This document shows, piece by piece, positions 48,167 through 56,018 of a DNA stretch of 64,000 bases. Below the pieces are notes generated by a model. The model searched no databases and was not told where the DNA came from. It worked only from the letters and a program-made list of their open reading frames with translations. Source of the stretch: Pseudomonas mucoides (GTDB lineage Bacteria; Pseudomonadota; Gammaproteobacteria; Pseudomonadales; Pseudomonadaceae); contig NZ_JACOPW010000001.1 in assembly GCF_015461845.1 (NCBI RefSeq), positions 1 through 64,000 on the forward strand, written 5' to 3'. Numbering within the stretch: the stretch's first letter is position 1; the number at the start of each line of letters is the position of its first letter. Made by a program: the position numbers and the translations under genes.

Positions 48167-48787
48167 ATGGACCTCGCCACCCTCACCCTTTTCCTGCCCG
48201 CCTGCTTTGCCCTGAACATGGCGCCCGGCCCGAATAATCTGCTGTCGGTCAGCAACTCGACTCGCTACGGCTACCGCACCTCCTGCGTGGCCGGGATCGG
48301 TCGGTTGCTGGCCTTCGCCGGCATGATCGCCCTCGCCTCCGCCGGGTTGGCCGTGGTGCTGCAAACCTCCGAAATGCTGTTCTACGGAATCAAGATCGTC
48401 GGCGCGGCGTATCTGTTTTACCTCGCCTGGCAATTGTGGCGTGCCGATCCGGGCGCTGAGCGCGCTGACACCCGGCCACCCGTCGGTGTGATGGCCCTGG
48501 CGCGGCAGGAGTTTCTGGTGGCGGCCGGCAATCCCAAGGCCATCCTGATCTTTACCGCGTTCCTGCCCCAGTTCGTCGACCCGACCCGCGCCGTGACGCC
48601 GCAATTTGCGTTGCTGGGTGCGCTGTTTTTGATACTGGAATGGATCGCCATCAGCGCGTACGCCTACATGGGATTGCACATGCGTCGCTGGTTCGCCGAG
48701 CCGCGTGGCAAGCGGATTTTCAACCGGTGCTGCGCGGGGTTGTTGTCGGCGGCGGCTTCGGTGTTGTTGATGGCGAAGCGGGCGTGA
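48167..48787 (+). CDS. LysE family translocator
   Basis: A 206-residue exporter with the LysE signature NMAPGPNNLLSVSNSTRYGY near residues 15-34 and AAGNPKAILIFTAFLPQF in the middle. GGAG lies nine bases before the ATG at 48167. It lies 90 bases after the EamA gene in the same direction and may be a separate unit. It is distinct in sequence from the LysE protein at 41924. Confidence 0.9.
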   Translation: MDLATLTLFLPACFALNMAPGPNNLLSVSNSTRYGYRTSCVAGIGRLLAFAGMIALASAGLAVVLQTSEMLFYGIKIVGAAYLFYLAWQLWRADPGAERADTRPPVGVMALARQEFLVAAGNPKAILIFTAFLPQFVDPTRAVTPQFALLGALFLILEWIAISAYAYMGLHMRRWFAEPRGKRIFNRCCAGLLSAAASVLLMAKRA

Positions 48788-48959
48788 TCAAACGGGGGGA
48801 CGATGGTTCTTTAAGCACGGCATCGCCCCCTTCGCTCCTTTGCGTCTGAAAAATGTCATCCCTCCCTCCAAACTTTTCGCGTCACCGGGCGTCATCTCTT
48901 TAATGCTGCCGACAGGGCTTCGCAGCTCCCAGACAACTGACCTCAGCCAAGGATCGCCG

Positions 48960-49400
48960 ATGACCTTTCTCGTTTTTCTTCTAGCCTGCGGTGCCGCCGC
49001 AAGCACAGGCTTCTTTTTCAAACCGGGCCAGTGGTACGAATCGCTGGTCAAACCCGGCTTCACCCCACCCAACTGGGTGTTTCCGGTCGCCTGGTCGACG
49101 ATCTACCTTTTGCTCGCCTGGGCCGGGTACCGATTGACCCTGATCCCTGGCAGTCAGGAGGTGCTGGCTTTGTGGGCCGCGCAAATTGCGCTCAATACGC
49201 TGTGGACGCCGGTATTCTTCGGCGCGCATCGCGTTTTCGCCAGCATGGTGATCCTGATGCTGCTCTGGCTGGTGGTCGCGGTGATGGTGGTGATGGCGTT
49301 GCAGTTGGATGTGATCACTGGCTTGATTCTGCTGCCTTACCTTGGGTGGCTTTGCGTGGCAGCGGCGTTGAATTTTTCCATCTTGCGCAATAACCGCTGA
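48960..49400 (+). CDS. tspO: TspO/MBR family membrane protein
   Basis: A 146-residue five-helix membrane protein with the family signature SLVKPGFTPPNWVFPVAWST near residues 28-47 and many tryptophans. Bacterial TspO proteins bind porphyrins and influence tetrapyrrole and stress responses. ATG at 48960 has AAGGA at good spacing; the longer frame from 48840 precedes the first helix with no support. Confidence 0.92.
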   Translation: MTFLVFLLACGAAASTGFFFKPGQWYESLVKPGFTPPNWVFPVAWSTIYLLLAWAGYRLTLIPGSQEVLALWAAQIALNTLWTPVFFGAHRVFASMVILMLLWLVVAVMVVMALQLDVITGLILLPYLGWLCVAAALNFSILRNNR

Positions 49401-49543
49401 TGAGGTTCCGCTGAACCGATCACGAAAATCACATCCCGGTGCATGGCCTTCAGCGTCACGATCCCGCTACCGGGTTCGAAGATAACCATTTCTGCGCAGT
49501 GAACAGACCTGGTACGCCAAGCGGTGTTGAGTTGAGCACGCGG

Positions 49544-49579
49544 GCTTCCTCGCCCACCACGCACCGTTGGCGAGGAAGC
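49544..49579. terminator. Perfect 11-bp inverted repeat between tspO and DUF6124
   Basis: GCTTCCTCGCC (49544-49554) and GGCGAGGAAGC (49569-49579) form a hairpin with a 14-base loop between two convergent genes. It could terminate from either side, though no long T-run follows. It may alternatively be a REP fragment. Confidence 0.5.
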
Positions 49580-49607
49580 AAGCTCCCCCGCCAACGTGAT
49601 GCAGCGA

Positions 49608-50000
49608 TTACTTAGGCGGAACGAAGTTATCCAGCATTCGATTCACCGCCAACTCCCCCAGCATGATGACCTGCTGCAATGCCAGGACGTTACTGCGATG
49701 AGTCCCCTCTAGCGAGGCCGCCACGTTGCTGGCCATGACACTGGCCGACGCCATGTTCTCGCACGTTTGAACCAGTAAGGTTTCATGGTCGACGTCTGGG
49801 GCAATCATGTAAATGGTGCTGGGTTTACGTGGGGTGTTGTTCATGAGCGCCGCCGGATTGAGATAGAAGTTGAGCGCGCGCTCGGCGGCGTCGTGGAGTT
49901 TTTTGGGGTCGAGGGTTTCGTACGGGGACACTGAATCGGCGTTTGGCGGATCGGTATCGGGTGAATCGGTGTCTGGCGGGTTGGGTGTCACTTTGAACAT
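49608..50000 (-). CDS. DUF6124/DUF3077-type hypothetical protein
   Basis: A 130-residue protein of a Pseudomonas-centred family of unknown function. An N-terminal Pro/Asp-rich tail (NPPDTDSPDTDPPNADS) precedes a helical part with the recurring blocks LHDAAERALNFYLNP and ALQQVIMLGELAVNRMLDNF. ATG at 49998-50000 (MFKVTPNP) has GGAG nine bases upstream; a start five codons earlier is possible. The ribosome binding site lies inside a 10-bp stem of the upstream leader, suggesting translational control. Its cellular role is unknown. Confidence 0.82.
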   Translation of the reverse strand: MFKVTPNPPDTDSPDTDPPNADSVSPYETLDPKKLHDAAERALNFYLNPAALMNNTPRKPSTIYMIAPDVDHETLLVQTCENMASASVMASNVAASLEGTHRSNVLALQQVIMLGELAVNRMLDNFVPPK

Positions 50001-50218
50001 TGATGAAAACTCCATGTGGGATTGTCGGAGCCATCGCCCTCGCTACCAAACGAAGGGTGGTGGCCATACGAAGGTTGGTAGACCGGCCCACATGGAAAAT
50101 CCGGCGCGCCCGAAGACGCCCTGCGCATGGCCACCATTAAAACGCAGGCCAAAAAGCAGCATCTGCAAAAGGTGACGCTATGCGTCATGTGGACAAACGG
50201 GCTACCAAACCCGGTCAC
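49988..50218 (-). CDS. Possible leader ORF overlapping the DUF6124 start
   Basis: A GTG-started frame of 76 codons spans the whole structured leader and stops twelve bases past the DUF6124 start codon, so its ribosomes would pass through that gene's ribosome binding site. It contains a cluster of cysteine codons (FCRCCFLAC, residues about 17-25). No convincing Shine-Dalgarno sequence is seen before the GTG. It could be a regulatory leader peptide or a chance frame. Confidence 0.3.
   Translation of the reverse strand: MTGFGSPFVHMTHSVTFCRCCFLACVLMVAMRRASSGAPDFPCGPVYQPSYGHHPSFGSEGDGSDNPTWSFHQCSK
50011..50218 (-). promoter_or_regulatory. Self-complementary leader RNA with alternative pairings over the DUF6124 ribosome binding site
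   Basis: On the minus strand, elements occur in the order A1 (TTTGGTAG, 50209-50202), B1 (CCACATG, 50192-50186), B' (CCATGTGG, 50095-50088), A' (CTACCAA, 50081-50075), A2 (TTTGGTAG, 50050-50043), B2 (CCCACATGG, 50020-50012). B'A' can pair in nested fashion with A1B1 upstream or A2B2 downstream. The downstream form includes a perfect 10-bp stem (50011-50020 with 50087-50096) that contains GGA of the DUF6124 Shine-Dalgarno. A TGACGC/GCGTCA hairpin (50173-50187) lies in between. Confidence 0.6.
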
Positions 50219-50499
50219 TGATATTCAGCGACACGGAAACAATAAGCCCCGAGCCACAGGCGCACAAGCCGGCAGATTCTCTCTGAACCGTAGGTAACGG
50301 CGCAAGGTTTTGTAGCCTTCGGGACGTAACCGCAAGTGTTTTTAAACACGCCAAGTTAAACGCGTGAAGGCCTCAAAAAAGATCAAAGAAACGTACGACA
50401 TATTTCAGAAAATGATCGGATCCTATCGAGTGGCCAGTTTGATCCCTTGAAGTTCACGTGTTCCCCAATCGAGTTTTTACGAGAGCGGCTCGAGGATGC
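50219..50499. other. AT-rich intergenic region, probable promoter area for the leader
   Basis: No gene supported. It includes A-rich stretches around 50373-50420. It should hold the promoter of the leftward DUF6124 leader; the VOC gene to the right is transcribed towards it. No clear -35/-10 pair was identified by eye. Confidence 0.5.
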
Positions 50500-50919
50500 T
50501 TAAGGCTGATCAGTGGACGACCCTTTGAGCTCGACCTGGTTGCCATCCGGGTCGAAGCAATACAGAGACAAGCCATAACCCTCAGCACCAAAGCGCTTAG
50601 CCGCTTTCTCCGGCGTCAGACCAAAAGACTGCAAATGGCTGACAAGCGCCGCTTCATCAAACGGTTCGATGCGCAGGCAGACATGGTCGAGGTTACGCCC
50701 CTCCTGACCCGCGGCAGCGCCGCCCTTGCGTCCGAGCTCACCGTCCAGGCTGACGAGGTCGATCATCGAGGTCCCGGCGCGCAGATGCACCAGCCCCAGA
50801 TCATCGCGGCGCTTGACCAGTTCAGCGCCGAATACCTGGGCGTAAAACGTGATGCTGCGCTCCAGGTCCTGGACGCGCAGTACGATGTGATCAATGTGTT
50901 GAATCGTGAACGGATGCAT
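50500..50919 (-). CDS. VOC family (glyoxalase-like) protein
   Basis: A 139-residue vicinal-oxygen-chelate protein. Candidate metal ligands are His in IDHIVLRVQDLERSITFY (residues about 9-26), His in LDHVCLRI and Glu in GNQVELKGS. It resembles glyoxalase/fosfomycin-resistance-type proteins without features that fix a reaction. The start at 50919 (MHPFTIQHIDH) has AGGA nine bases upstream; the longer frame to 50988 would overlap the promoter region of ada. It is divergent from ada. Confidence 0.87.
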   Translation of the reverse strand: MHPFTIQHIDHIVLRVQDLERSITFYAQVFGAELVKRRDDLGLVHLRAGTSMIDLVSLDGELGRKGGAAAGQEGRNLDHVCLRIEPFDEAALVSHLQSFGLTPEKAAKRFGAEGYGLSLYCFDPDGNQVELKGSSTDQP

Positions 50920-51037
50920 GAAATCAGTTCCTGAAGGGTTGCATGACCGGTAACCCGGACACTGTAGTCCAGCGCCACAAAAATTCACTGTCGATTTTCC
51001 GGTGGAGTCACCGCCCGCAGGGTTTTATGCTCAGCCC

Positions 51038-52120
51038 ATGAACATACAAACCGCTGTGCTGCCGCCCCACGCCGAAATGGTTCGCGCCATGCTCGAACGC
51101 GACACTGCCTACGAAGGCGTGTTCTTCACGGCCGTGAAAACCACCGGGATCTTCTGCCGCCCCGGGTGTACGGCGCGTTCGCCGAAACCGGAGAACGTCG
51201 AGTTCTTTGCGCACGCCGATGAATGCATGGCGGCGGGTTATCGCGCGTGTCTGCGCTGCAAACCGCTGGATGCAGCCGCCATCGCGCCCGACTGGGTACA
51301 GACACTGCTGAAGTCGGTGGACGCCGACCCCGAGCAGCGCTGGACCGACGCCCAGTTGCTGGCCGAGGGCATCGAGCCGCTGAAGTTGCGGCGCTGGTTC
51401 AAACAGCATTTCGGCATGACGTTTCACGCCTGGCTGCGCACCCGCCGTCTCGGCATGGCGCTGGGCGGGATCAAACAGGGCGATTCCATCGACAGCGCGG
51501 CCTTCGATTCGGGTTATGAATCCCTCAGCGGTTTTCGTGACGCGTTCCAGAAGTCGTTCCACATCACCCCGGGCCGGGCCGCACAGAGTGAACCCCTGCT
51601 CTTCACCCGGCTGACCACGCCACTGGGGCCGATGATTGCCATGGCCGAGCGTCGCGGGCTGGTGTTGCTGGAGTTCCTCGACCGCCCGGCACTGACCCGT
51701 GAAGTCGAAGAACTGCAGAACCGTTACGGCTACGCGGTCGCGCCGGGGCATAACGCGCACTTGCAGCAAATCGAAGCCGAACTGGCGCAGTACTTCGCCG
51801 GCAAACTCAACGAATTCACGGTGGCGCTGCACACGCCCGGCAGCGAGTTCGCCCGGCAGGTCTGGGCTGCACTGGCACAGATCCCGTACGGCCAGACCAG
51901 CACCTACGGCAGCATCGCCAGGTTATTGGGCAAGCCCGGCGCCAGTCGCGCAGTGGGTTTGGCCAACGGGCACAACCGGCTGGCCATCGTGGTGCCGTGC
52001 CACCGGGTGATCGGTGCAGACGGCTCATTGACCGGCTATGGTGGAGGACAACCGCGCAAGGCGTTTCTGCTCCGGCTGGAAAACGCTGCGCTGCAGATGA
52101 CCCAACAACTGGCGTTCTGA
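51038..52120 (+). CDS. ada: Bifunctional DNA repair methyltransferase and activator Ada
   Basis: The adaptive-response regulator: it repairs methylphosphotriesters and O6-methylguanine in DNA and then activates its regulon. The 360-residue protein has the N-terminal zinc site with Cys40, Cys44, Cys71 and Cys74, Cys40 being the methyl acceptor. A central AraC-type HTH spans about residues 85-185 and the C-terminal methyltransferase has VPCHRVIG, acceptor Cys321. All three modules are intact. The alkA-like glycosylase lies two genes downstream, forming an alkylation-damage cluster. Confidence 0.96.
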   Translation: MNIQTAVLPPHAEMVRAMLERDTAYEGVFFTAVKTTGIFCRPGCTARSPKPENVEFFAHADECMAAGYRACLRCKPLDAAAIAPDWVQTLLKSVDADPEQRWTDAQLLAEGIEPLKLRRWFKQHFGMTFHAWLRTRRLGMALGGIKQGDSIDSAAFDSGYESLSGFRDAFQKSFHITPGRAAQSEPLLFTRLTTPLGPMIAMAERRGLVLLEFLDRPALTREVEELQNRYGYAVAPGHNAHLQQIEAELAQYFAGKLNEFTVALHTPGSEFARQVWAALAQIPYGQTSTYGSIARLLGKPGASRAVGLANGHNRLAIVVPCHRVIGADGSLTGYGGGQPRKAFLLRLENAALQMTQQLAF

Positions 52121-52151
52121 TTGCCTCAATCGTCATAAGGAAGGACATTCG

Positions 52152-52955
52152 ATGGACAAGCAATTCCACCAACTGCACCACGAAGGCTTGTTGATCCTCA
52201 CCAACGTCGCCGATGCCACCGGGGCGCGCATCGTCGAACAACTGGGCTGCAAAGCCGTCGCCACCAGCAGCGCGGCGGTGGCCTGGGCCCATGGTTATGC
52301 GGACGGCAACGCCCTGCCCCTCGACCGTCTGGTCTCAACCGTCGAGTCCATCGCGCGAGTGATTTCCGTGCCGTTGACCGTGGACGTCGAGGCCGGTTAT
52401 TCCGATGACCTGACGCGGGTCGCGCAAGTGATTGAAGCAGTGATTGCCGCCGGGGCGGTCGGGATCAATATCGAGGACGGCGCGTCCCCGCCCGAGTTGC
52501 TGGTGCGCAAGATCGAAGTGGCGCGCAAGGTGGCGGATCAGCGCAATGTGCAGCTGTTCATCAATGCGCGCACCGATGTGTACCTCAAGGGACTGGTGCC
52601 GGCCGAGGACCGTGTTGCCGAGACCCTCAAGCGTGCCGCGTTGTATCAAGCGGCGGGGGCCGACGGGTTGTTCGCGGCGGGCGTGTCGGCGGAGTACGAA
52701 ATCGCCGCACTGTGCCAAGGCACGACGTTGCCGGTGAACGTGCTGGGGCTTGCGAGCCTGCCATCGCCCGAAACGCTGAAAGCCTTGGGCGTGCGGCGCT
52801 TGAGTGCCGGTTCGGGCATCGCCGAGTTTTTGTATGGCGCCATGGCCGGGCTGGCCAAGGGTTTTCTGGAAACCGGCCAACTCGACAGCAGCCACCTCAA
52901 GGCGTTTACGTACGGTGAAGTCAACGCCCTGCTGAAAACGGCCGGGAACGCTTGA
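52152..52955 (+). CDS. Isocitrate lyase/PEP mutase family protein
   Basis: A 267-residue (beta/alpha)8 enzyme of the ICL/PEPM superfamily. The metal-binding region reads TVDVEAGYSDD (near 76-86) with VGINIEDGA, and FINARTDVYLKG follows. Family members cleave or form C-C or C-P bonds (for example oxaloacetate hydrolase, 2-methylisocitrate lyase-like). This shorter subgroup has no fixed substrate. It sits between ada and the glycosylase gene in the same direction, 31 bases after ada, but a role in DNA repair is not implied by its fold. Confidence 0.87.
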   Translation: MDKQFHQLHHEGLLILTNVADATGARIVEQLGCKAVATSSAAVAWAHGYADGNALPLDRLVSTVESIARVISVPLTVDVEAGYSDDLTRVAQVIEAVIAAGAVGINIEDGASPPELLVRKIEVARKVADQRNVQLFINARTDVYLKGLVPAEDRVAETLKRAALYQAAGADGLFAAGVSAEYEIAALCQGTTLPVNVLGLASLPSPETLKALGVRRLSAGSGIAEFLYGAMAGLAKGFLETGQLDSSHLKAFTYGEVNALLKTAGNA

Positions 52956-52960
52956 TCGCC

Positions 52961-53578
52961 ATGCCCGATCCCTATCGGCCCGCGACCGAATTTCTGGCGT
53001 CCCTCGACGCCGACTGGGCGCGCCACATCGCCGCCGTCGGCCCGTGCCTGCATCAACCCCATGCGGCTCGCGATCCGTACGAGTCGCTGGTGCGAGCGAT
53101 TGCCTACCAGCAACTGCACGCCAAGGCCGGGGATGCGATTGTCGGTCGCTTGCTGGGGTTGTTTCCGTCAGTGGCGTTTCCACGACCGGAGCAGATTCTG
53201 GCGACCGGGTTTGATCAGATGCGCAGTTGCGGGTTTTCGGCGGGCAAGATCGCGACCATTCAGGGGATTGCCCAAGCGACGCTGGACGGCGTGGTGCCGG
53301 ATTATGCGACGGCGTTGGCCATGGACGATGAGGCGTTGATCGAGCGCTTGATCACCTTGCGCGGGGTCGGACGCTGGACGGTTGAGATGTTGCTGATTTA
53401 CAGCCTTGAACGGCCGGATATTTTGCCGGCCGATGACTTTGGCGTACGTGAGGGCTATCGGCGGATGAAGGGGCTGGAGGTGCAACCGACGCGCAAGCAG
53501 ATGGTGGAGATCGGGTTGGGGTGGAGCCCGTACCGGACGGTGGCGGCGTGGTATTTGTGGCGGGTGCCTAGCCGGTAG
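52961..53578 (+). CDS. DNA-3-methyladenine glycosylase II family protein (AlkA-like)
   Basis: A 205-residue HhH-GPD base-excision glycosylase. The helix-hairpin-helix is ITLRGVGRWTVEMLLIYSLE and the catalytic Asp follows in LPADDFGVREGYRRM. It lacks the N-terminal TBP-like domain of E. coli AlkA, resembling the shorter yeast Mag/AlkA subgroup. It excises alkylated purines, complementing ada two genes upstream. ATG at 52961 was taken; a TTG at 52952 overlapping the previous stop is possible. Confidence 0.9.
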   Translation: MPDPYRPATEFLASLDADWARHIAAVGPCLHQPHAARDPYESLVRAIAYQQLHAKAGDAIVGRLLGLFPSVAFPRPEQILATGFDQMRSCGFSAGKIATIQGIAQATLDGVVPDYATALAMDDEALIERLITLRGVGRWTVEMLLIYSLERPDILPADDFGVREGYRRMKGLEVQPTRKQMVEIGLGWSPYRTVAAWYLWRVPSR

Positions 53579-53672
53579 ACCGCGTTATCGTTCATCGCGG
53601 GCAAGCCCGGCTCCCACAAGGATTTCGTGAACGCCGAAGATCCAATGTAGGAGCCGAGCTTGCTCGCGATGG
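53578..53672. repeat. Paired REP element, copy A of a 31-bp direct repeat
   Basis: Arms at about 53593-53620 and 53646-53672 are inverted (ATCGCGGGCAAGCCC versus GAGCTTGCTCGCGAT). The first 31 bases (53578-53608) are identical to 56964-56994. Confidence 0.8.
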
Positions 53673-53693
53673 CGGAATCACATTCACCTCATG

Positions 53694-54791
53694 TCACAAC
53701 CCCGACTTTAACCGGCTAAACGCCCGGATCAACGCCCGGTTAAACGCCTTTCCATTGTCATTCTTGCTATACAACGAAGCTCGCACCTGCGCCGACGGAT
53801 ACGTCCCCGGATCATCGCGAATCGCCGGATCAACCAGCCCGTCCGCGGCCGTAATCGCATTGGCGTAGTGAATGGTGTCGGTGATCGGCGCAATCACTTC
53901 AGGCGTCATCAGGTAATCCATCAACGCCAGCCCCGCCTCGGGGTGTGGCGCATCCTTGGGAATGACCATGGCGTCAAACCAGATCAACGTGCCTTCCTTG
54001 GGTATCCGGTACTTCAGCGTGAACGGTTTCTTCGCCGCCTCGGCCTGCCCCGCCGCGATGGCCACGTTGCCGTTCCACGACATCGCCACGCAGGTGTTGC
54101 CGTTGGCCAGGTCGCTGATGTTCAGGTCATTGTCGAAGTAGCGAATGTACGGCCGGATCTTGGCCAATTGCTGCTCGGCCAGTTTCAGGTCATCGAGGCT
54201 CTGGCGATTGATGTCCAGGCCCATGTACTTCATGACCGCTGCGAAGACTTCGTTGGGATCGTTGAGCAGGCTGACCCCGCAATCGGCAAATTTCGACACC
54301 ACCGCCGGGTCGAACAGCATCGCCCAACTGTCTCGTGGCGCGTCGGCCAGGCGCTGCTTCACCGCTTCTTCCTGGTAACCGACGCCGGTGGTGCCCCAGG
54401 CATAAATGCCGGCGTAGCGGTTGCCCGGATCGAACACCGCCATGTGTTGGCGGAACTCCTCGCCGACGCCTTGAAAGTGCGGCGTTTGCTTGCGGTCCAG
54501 CGTCTGGATCGCGCCGCTCTGAATCGCTCTGGACAGATGTTGCCCGGCGGTCAGCACCAGGTCATAGCCGCTGCGCCCGGTGAGCAATTTGGTTTCGACG
54601 GTTTCCAGTGAATCAAAGTGATCGGCCACCACATGAATGCCGGTTTTTTTCTCGAAATTGCTCAGCGTATCCGGCGCCAGGTACTCGCCCCAGATGTACA
54701 GGTTGACCACCGGTTTGGCGGTGTCGGCGGCCTGCACACACAGGGGTGCAAGCACCAGCATTAACGCTTGAGTCAGTTTGTGCAGGCCCAT
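53694..54791 (-). CDS. Extracellular polyamine-type substrate-binding protein (PotF-like)
   Basis: A 365-residue periplasmic binding protein of the spermidine/putrescine (PotD/PotF) family. After the signal MGLHKLTQALMLVLAPLCVQA it reads VNLYIWGEYLAPDTLSNFEKK, the typical opening, and later AMSWNGNVAIA and WFDAMVIPKDAPHPEAGLAL. No permease or ATPase genes are adjacent, so it would use a transporter encoded elsewhere or act as a sensor. It overlaps or abuts the upstream agmatine-deiminase-like gene, so both may handle one guanidino or amine compound. An ATG at 54797 gives an ATGA overlap, but the GGGAG spacing favours 54791. Confidence 0.9.
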   Translation of the reverse strand: MGLHKLTQALMLVLAPLCVQAADTAKPVVNLYIWGEYLAPDTLSNFEKKTGIHVVADHFDSLETVETKLLTGRSGYDLVLTAGQHLSRAIQSGAIQTLDRKQTPHFQGVGEEFRQHMAVFDPGNRYAGIYAWGTTGVGYQEEAVKQRLADAPRDSWAMLFDPAVVSKFADCGVSLLNDPNEVFAAVMKYMGLDINRQSLDDLKLAEQQLAKIRPYIRYFDNDLNISDLANGNTCVAMSWNGNVAIAAGQAEAAKKPFTLKYRIPKEGTLIWFDAMVIPKDAPHPEAGLALMDYLMTPEVIAPITDTIHYANAITAADGLVDPAIRDDPGTYPSAQVRASLYSKNDNGKAFNRALIRAFSRLKSGL

Positions 54792-54793
54792 GT

Positions 54794-55918
54794 TCATACT
54801 CCCTTTTTGTGGCTGGCAGGCGCGGCGTACTGAGGCATGGTGATGCAAGCCACGTTGCCGCCGCCAAGGAGGATTTCCCGGGAGTTTTCGATGCCGACGA
54901 TCTTGTGCTGCGGAAACAGTTCGGCCAGGGTCGCCATGGCGGCCTGATCGTTGCGATCACCAAACAGCGGCACCACGATCGAGGTGTTGCCGGCGTAGTA
55001 GTTGATGTACGACGCGCAGATTTGCGTCCCGGCCTGACGCGTGTGTGTACTGTCCTGCTGATCCAGGCCCTCGGCTTCTTCAGCAGTCCACTCCAGCACG
55101 TCCGGTTGCGGCAGTTTGTGCACGATCAATTCACGGCCACGGCTGTCGCGGGTGCTGCGCAGGATGTCGTAGGCCTCCTGATAGATTTCCCATTGTGGGT
55201 CATTGCGGTTGTCGGTCCATTGCAGCACCACTTCGCCGGGGCGCACGAAGCACGCGAGGTCATCGACATGGCCGTCGGTTTCGTCGAATTTGCAGCCCCG
55301 TGGCAGCCAGATGACTTGCTCGGCACCGAGGTAATCGGTCAGGCGCCGCGTGACTTCTTCCTTGCCCAGATGCTGGTTGCGATTGCGGTTGAGCAGGCAT
55401 TGTTCGGTGGTGAGGATGCTGCCCTGGCCGTCACTCTGGATGCCGCCCAGCTCGGCGATCAGCGGGGCGCGATAGCGGTCGAAACGTTCGATTTCGAGGA
55501 TTTTGCTGGCGATCTGATCATCCTTGTCCCACGGGTAGTACAAACCGCCATCGAGACCGCCGTAAGCGTTGAACTCAAAGTCGACACCGCGCACTTCGCC
55601 ACTGTGGTCATTGACCACGAAGCATGGCCCGCTGTCGCGAAACCAGGTGTCGTTGCAGGTCATTTCCACCACGCGCACTTGCGGCGGCAATTGGCGGCGG
55701 GCAGTGGCGAATTGCGCGGCCGAGGCGCAAACAGTGACCGGTTCACTGTGGGAAATCGCGGTGACGATTTGCACCCAGACTTTCTGCGCGGGCTTGGCAC
55801 CGTTGCGCCAGACGTCGGTGCGCTCCGGCCAGCCGAGCCAGCAACCGGACTTGGTTTCGAATTCGCCGGGCAAGCGGAAACCGTCTTGTTTGGGGGTGGA
55901 ATCGAGCAAACGTGCCAT
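54794..55918 (-). CDS. Agmatine deiminase-family protein (divergent active site)
   Basis: A 374-residue guanidino-modifying enzyme of the PAD_porph/AguA family. Conserved elements are WFRDSGPCFVV, DETDGHVDDLACFV (catalytic His and Asp) and the nucleophile Cys358 in GGGNVACIT. Compared with the P. aeruginosa AguA pattern recalled from memory, GGSIHVDGEG appears here as LGGIQSDGQG and GGGNIHCIT as GGGNVACIT, so two usually conserved His are lost. The enzyme may prefer another guanidine substrate. It lies between a GcvA-like LysR gene and a PotF-like gene, with no aguB nearby. Confidence 0.85.
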   Translation of the reverse strand: MARLLDSTPKQDGFRLPGEFETKSGCWLGWPERTDVWRNGAKPAQKVWVQIVTAISHSEPVTVCASAAQFATARRQLPPQVRVVEMTCNDTWFRDSGPCFVVNDHSGEVRGVDFEFNAYGGLDGGLYYPWDKDDQIASKILEIERFDRYRAPLIAELGGIQSDGQGSILTTEQCLLNRNRNQHLGKEEVTRRLTDYLGAEQVIWLPRGCKFDETDGHVDDLACFVRPGEVVLQWTDNRNDPQWEIYQEAYDILRSTRDSRGRELIVHKLPQPDVLEWTAEEAEGLDQQDSTHTRQAGTQICASYINYYAGNTSIVVPLFGDRNDQAAMATLAELFPQHKIVGIENSREILLGGGNVACITMPQYAAPASHKKGV

Positions 55919-56002
55919 GGTCAAACCTCGTCAGCGGGGATTGGAATGACCACAGGCTAAGGTCGCTGGCGCCGTCCTCGCCAACGATGATTATTTCGGA
56001 AT

Positions 56003-56016
56003 AGTTGAATTCAACT
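56003..56016. promoter_or_regulatory. 14-bp palindrome upstream of the agmatine-deiminase-like gene
   Basis: AGTTGAATTCAACT is perfectly palindromic, AT-rich, and centred about 90 bases before the start codon at 55918, in the gap following the LysR gene. Its form suits a LysR-type operator site. Which protein binds is inferred only from proximity. Confidence 0.5.
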
Positions 56017-56018
56017 CA

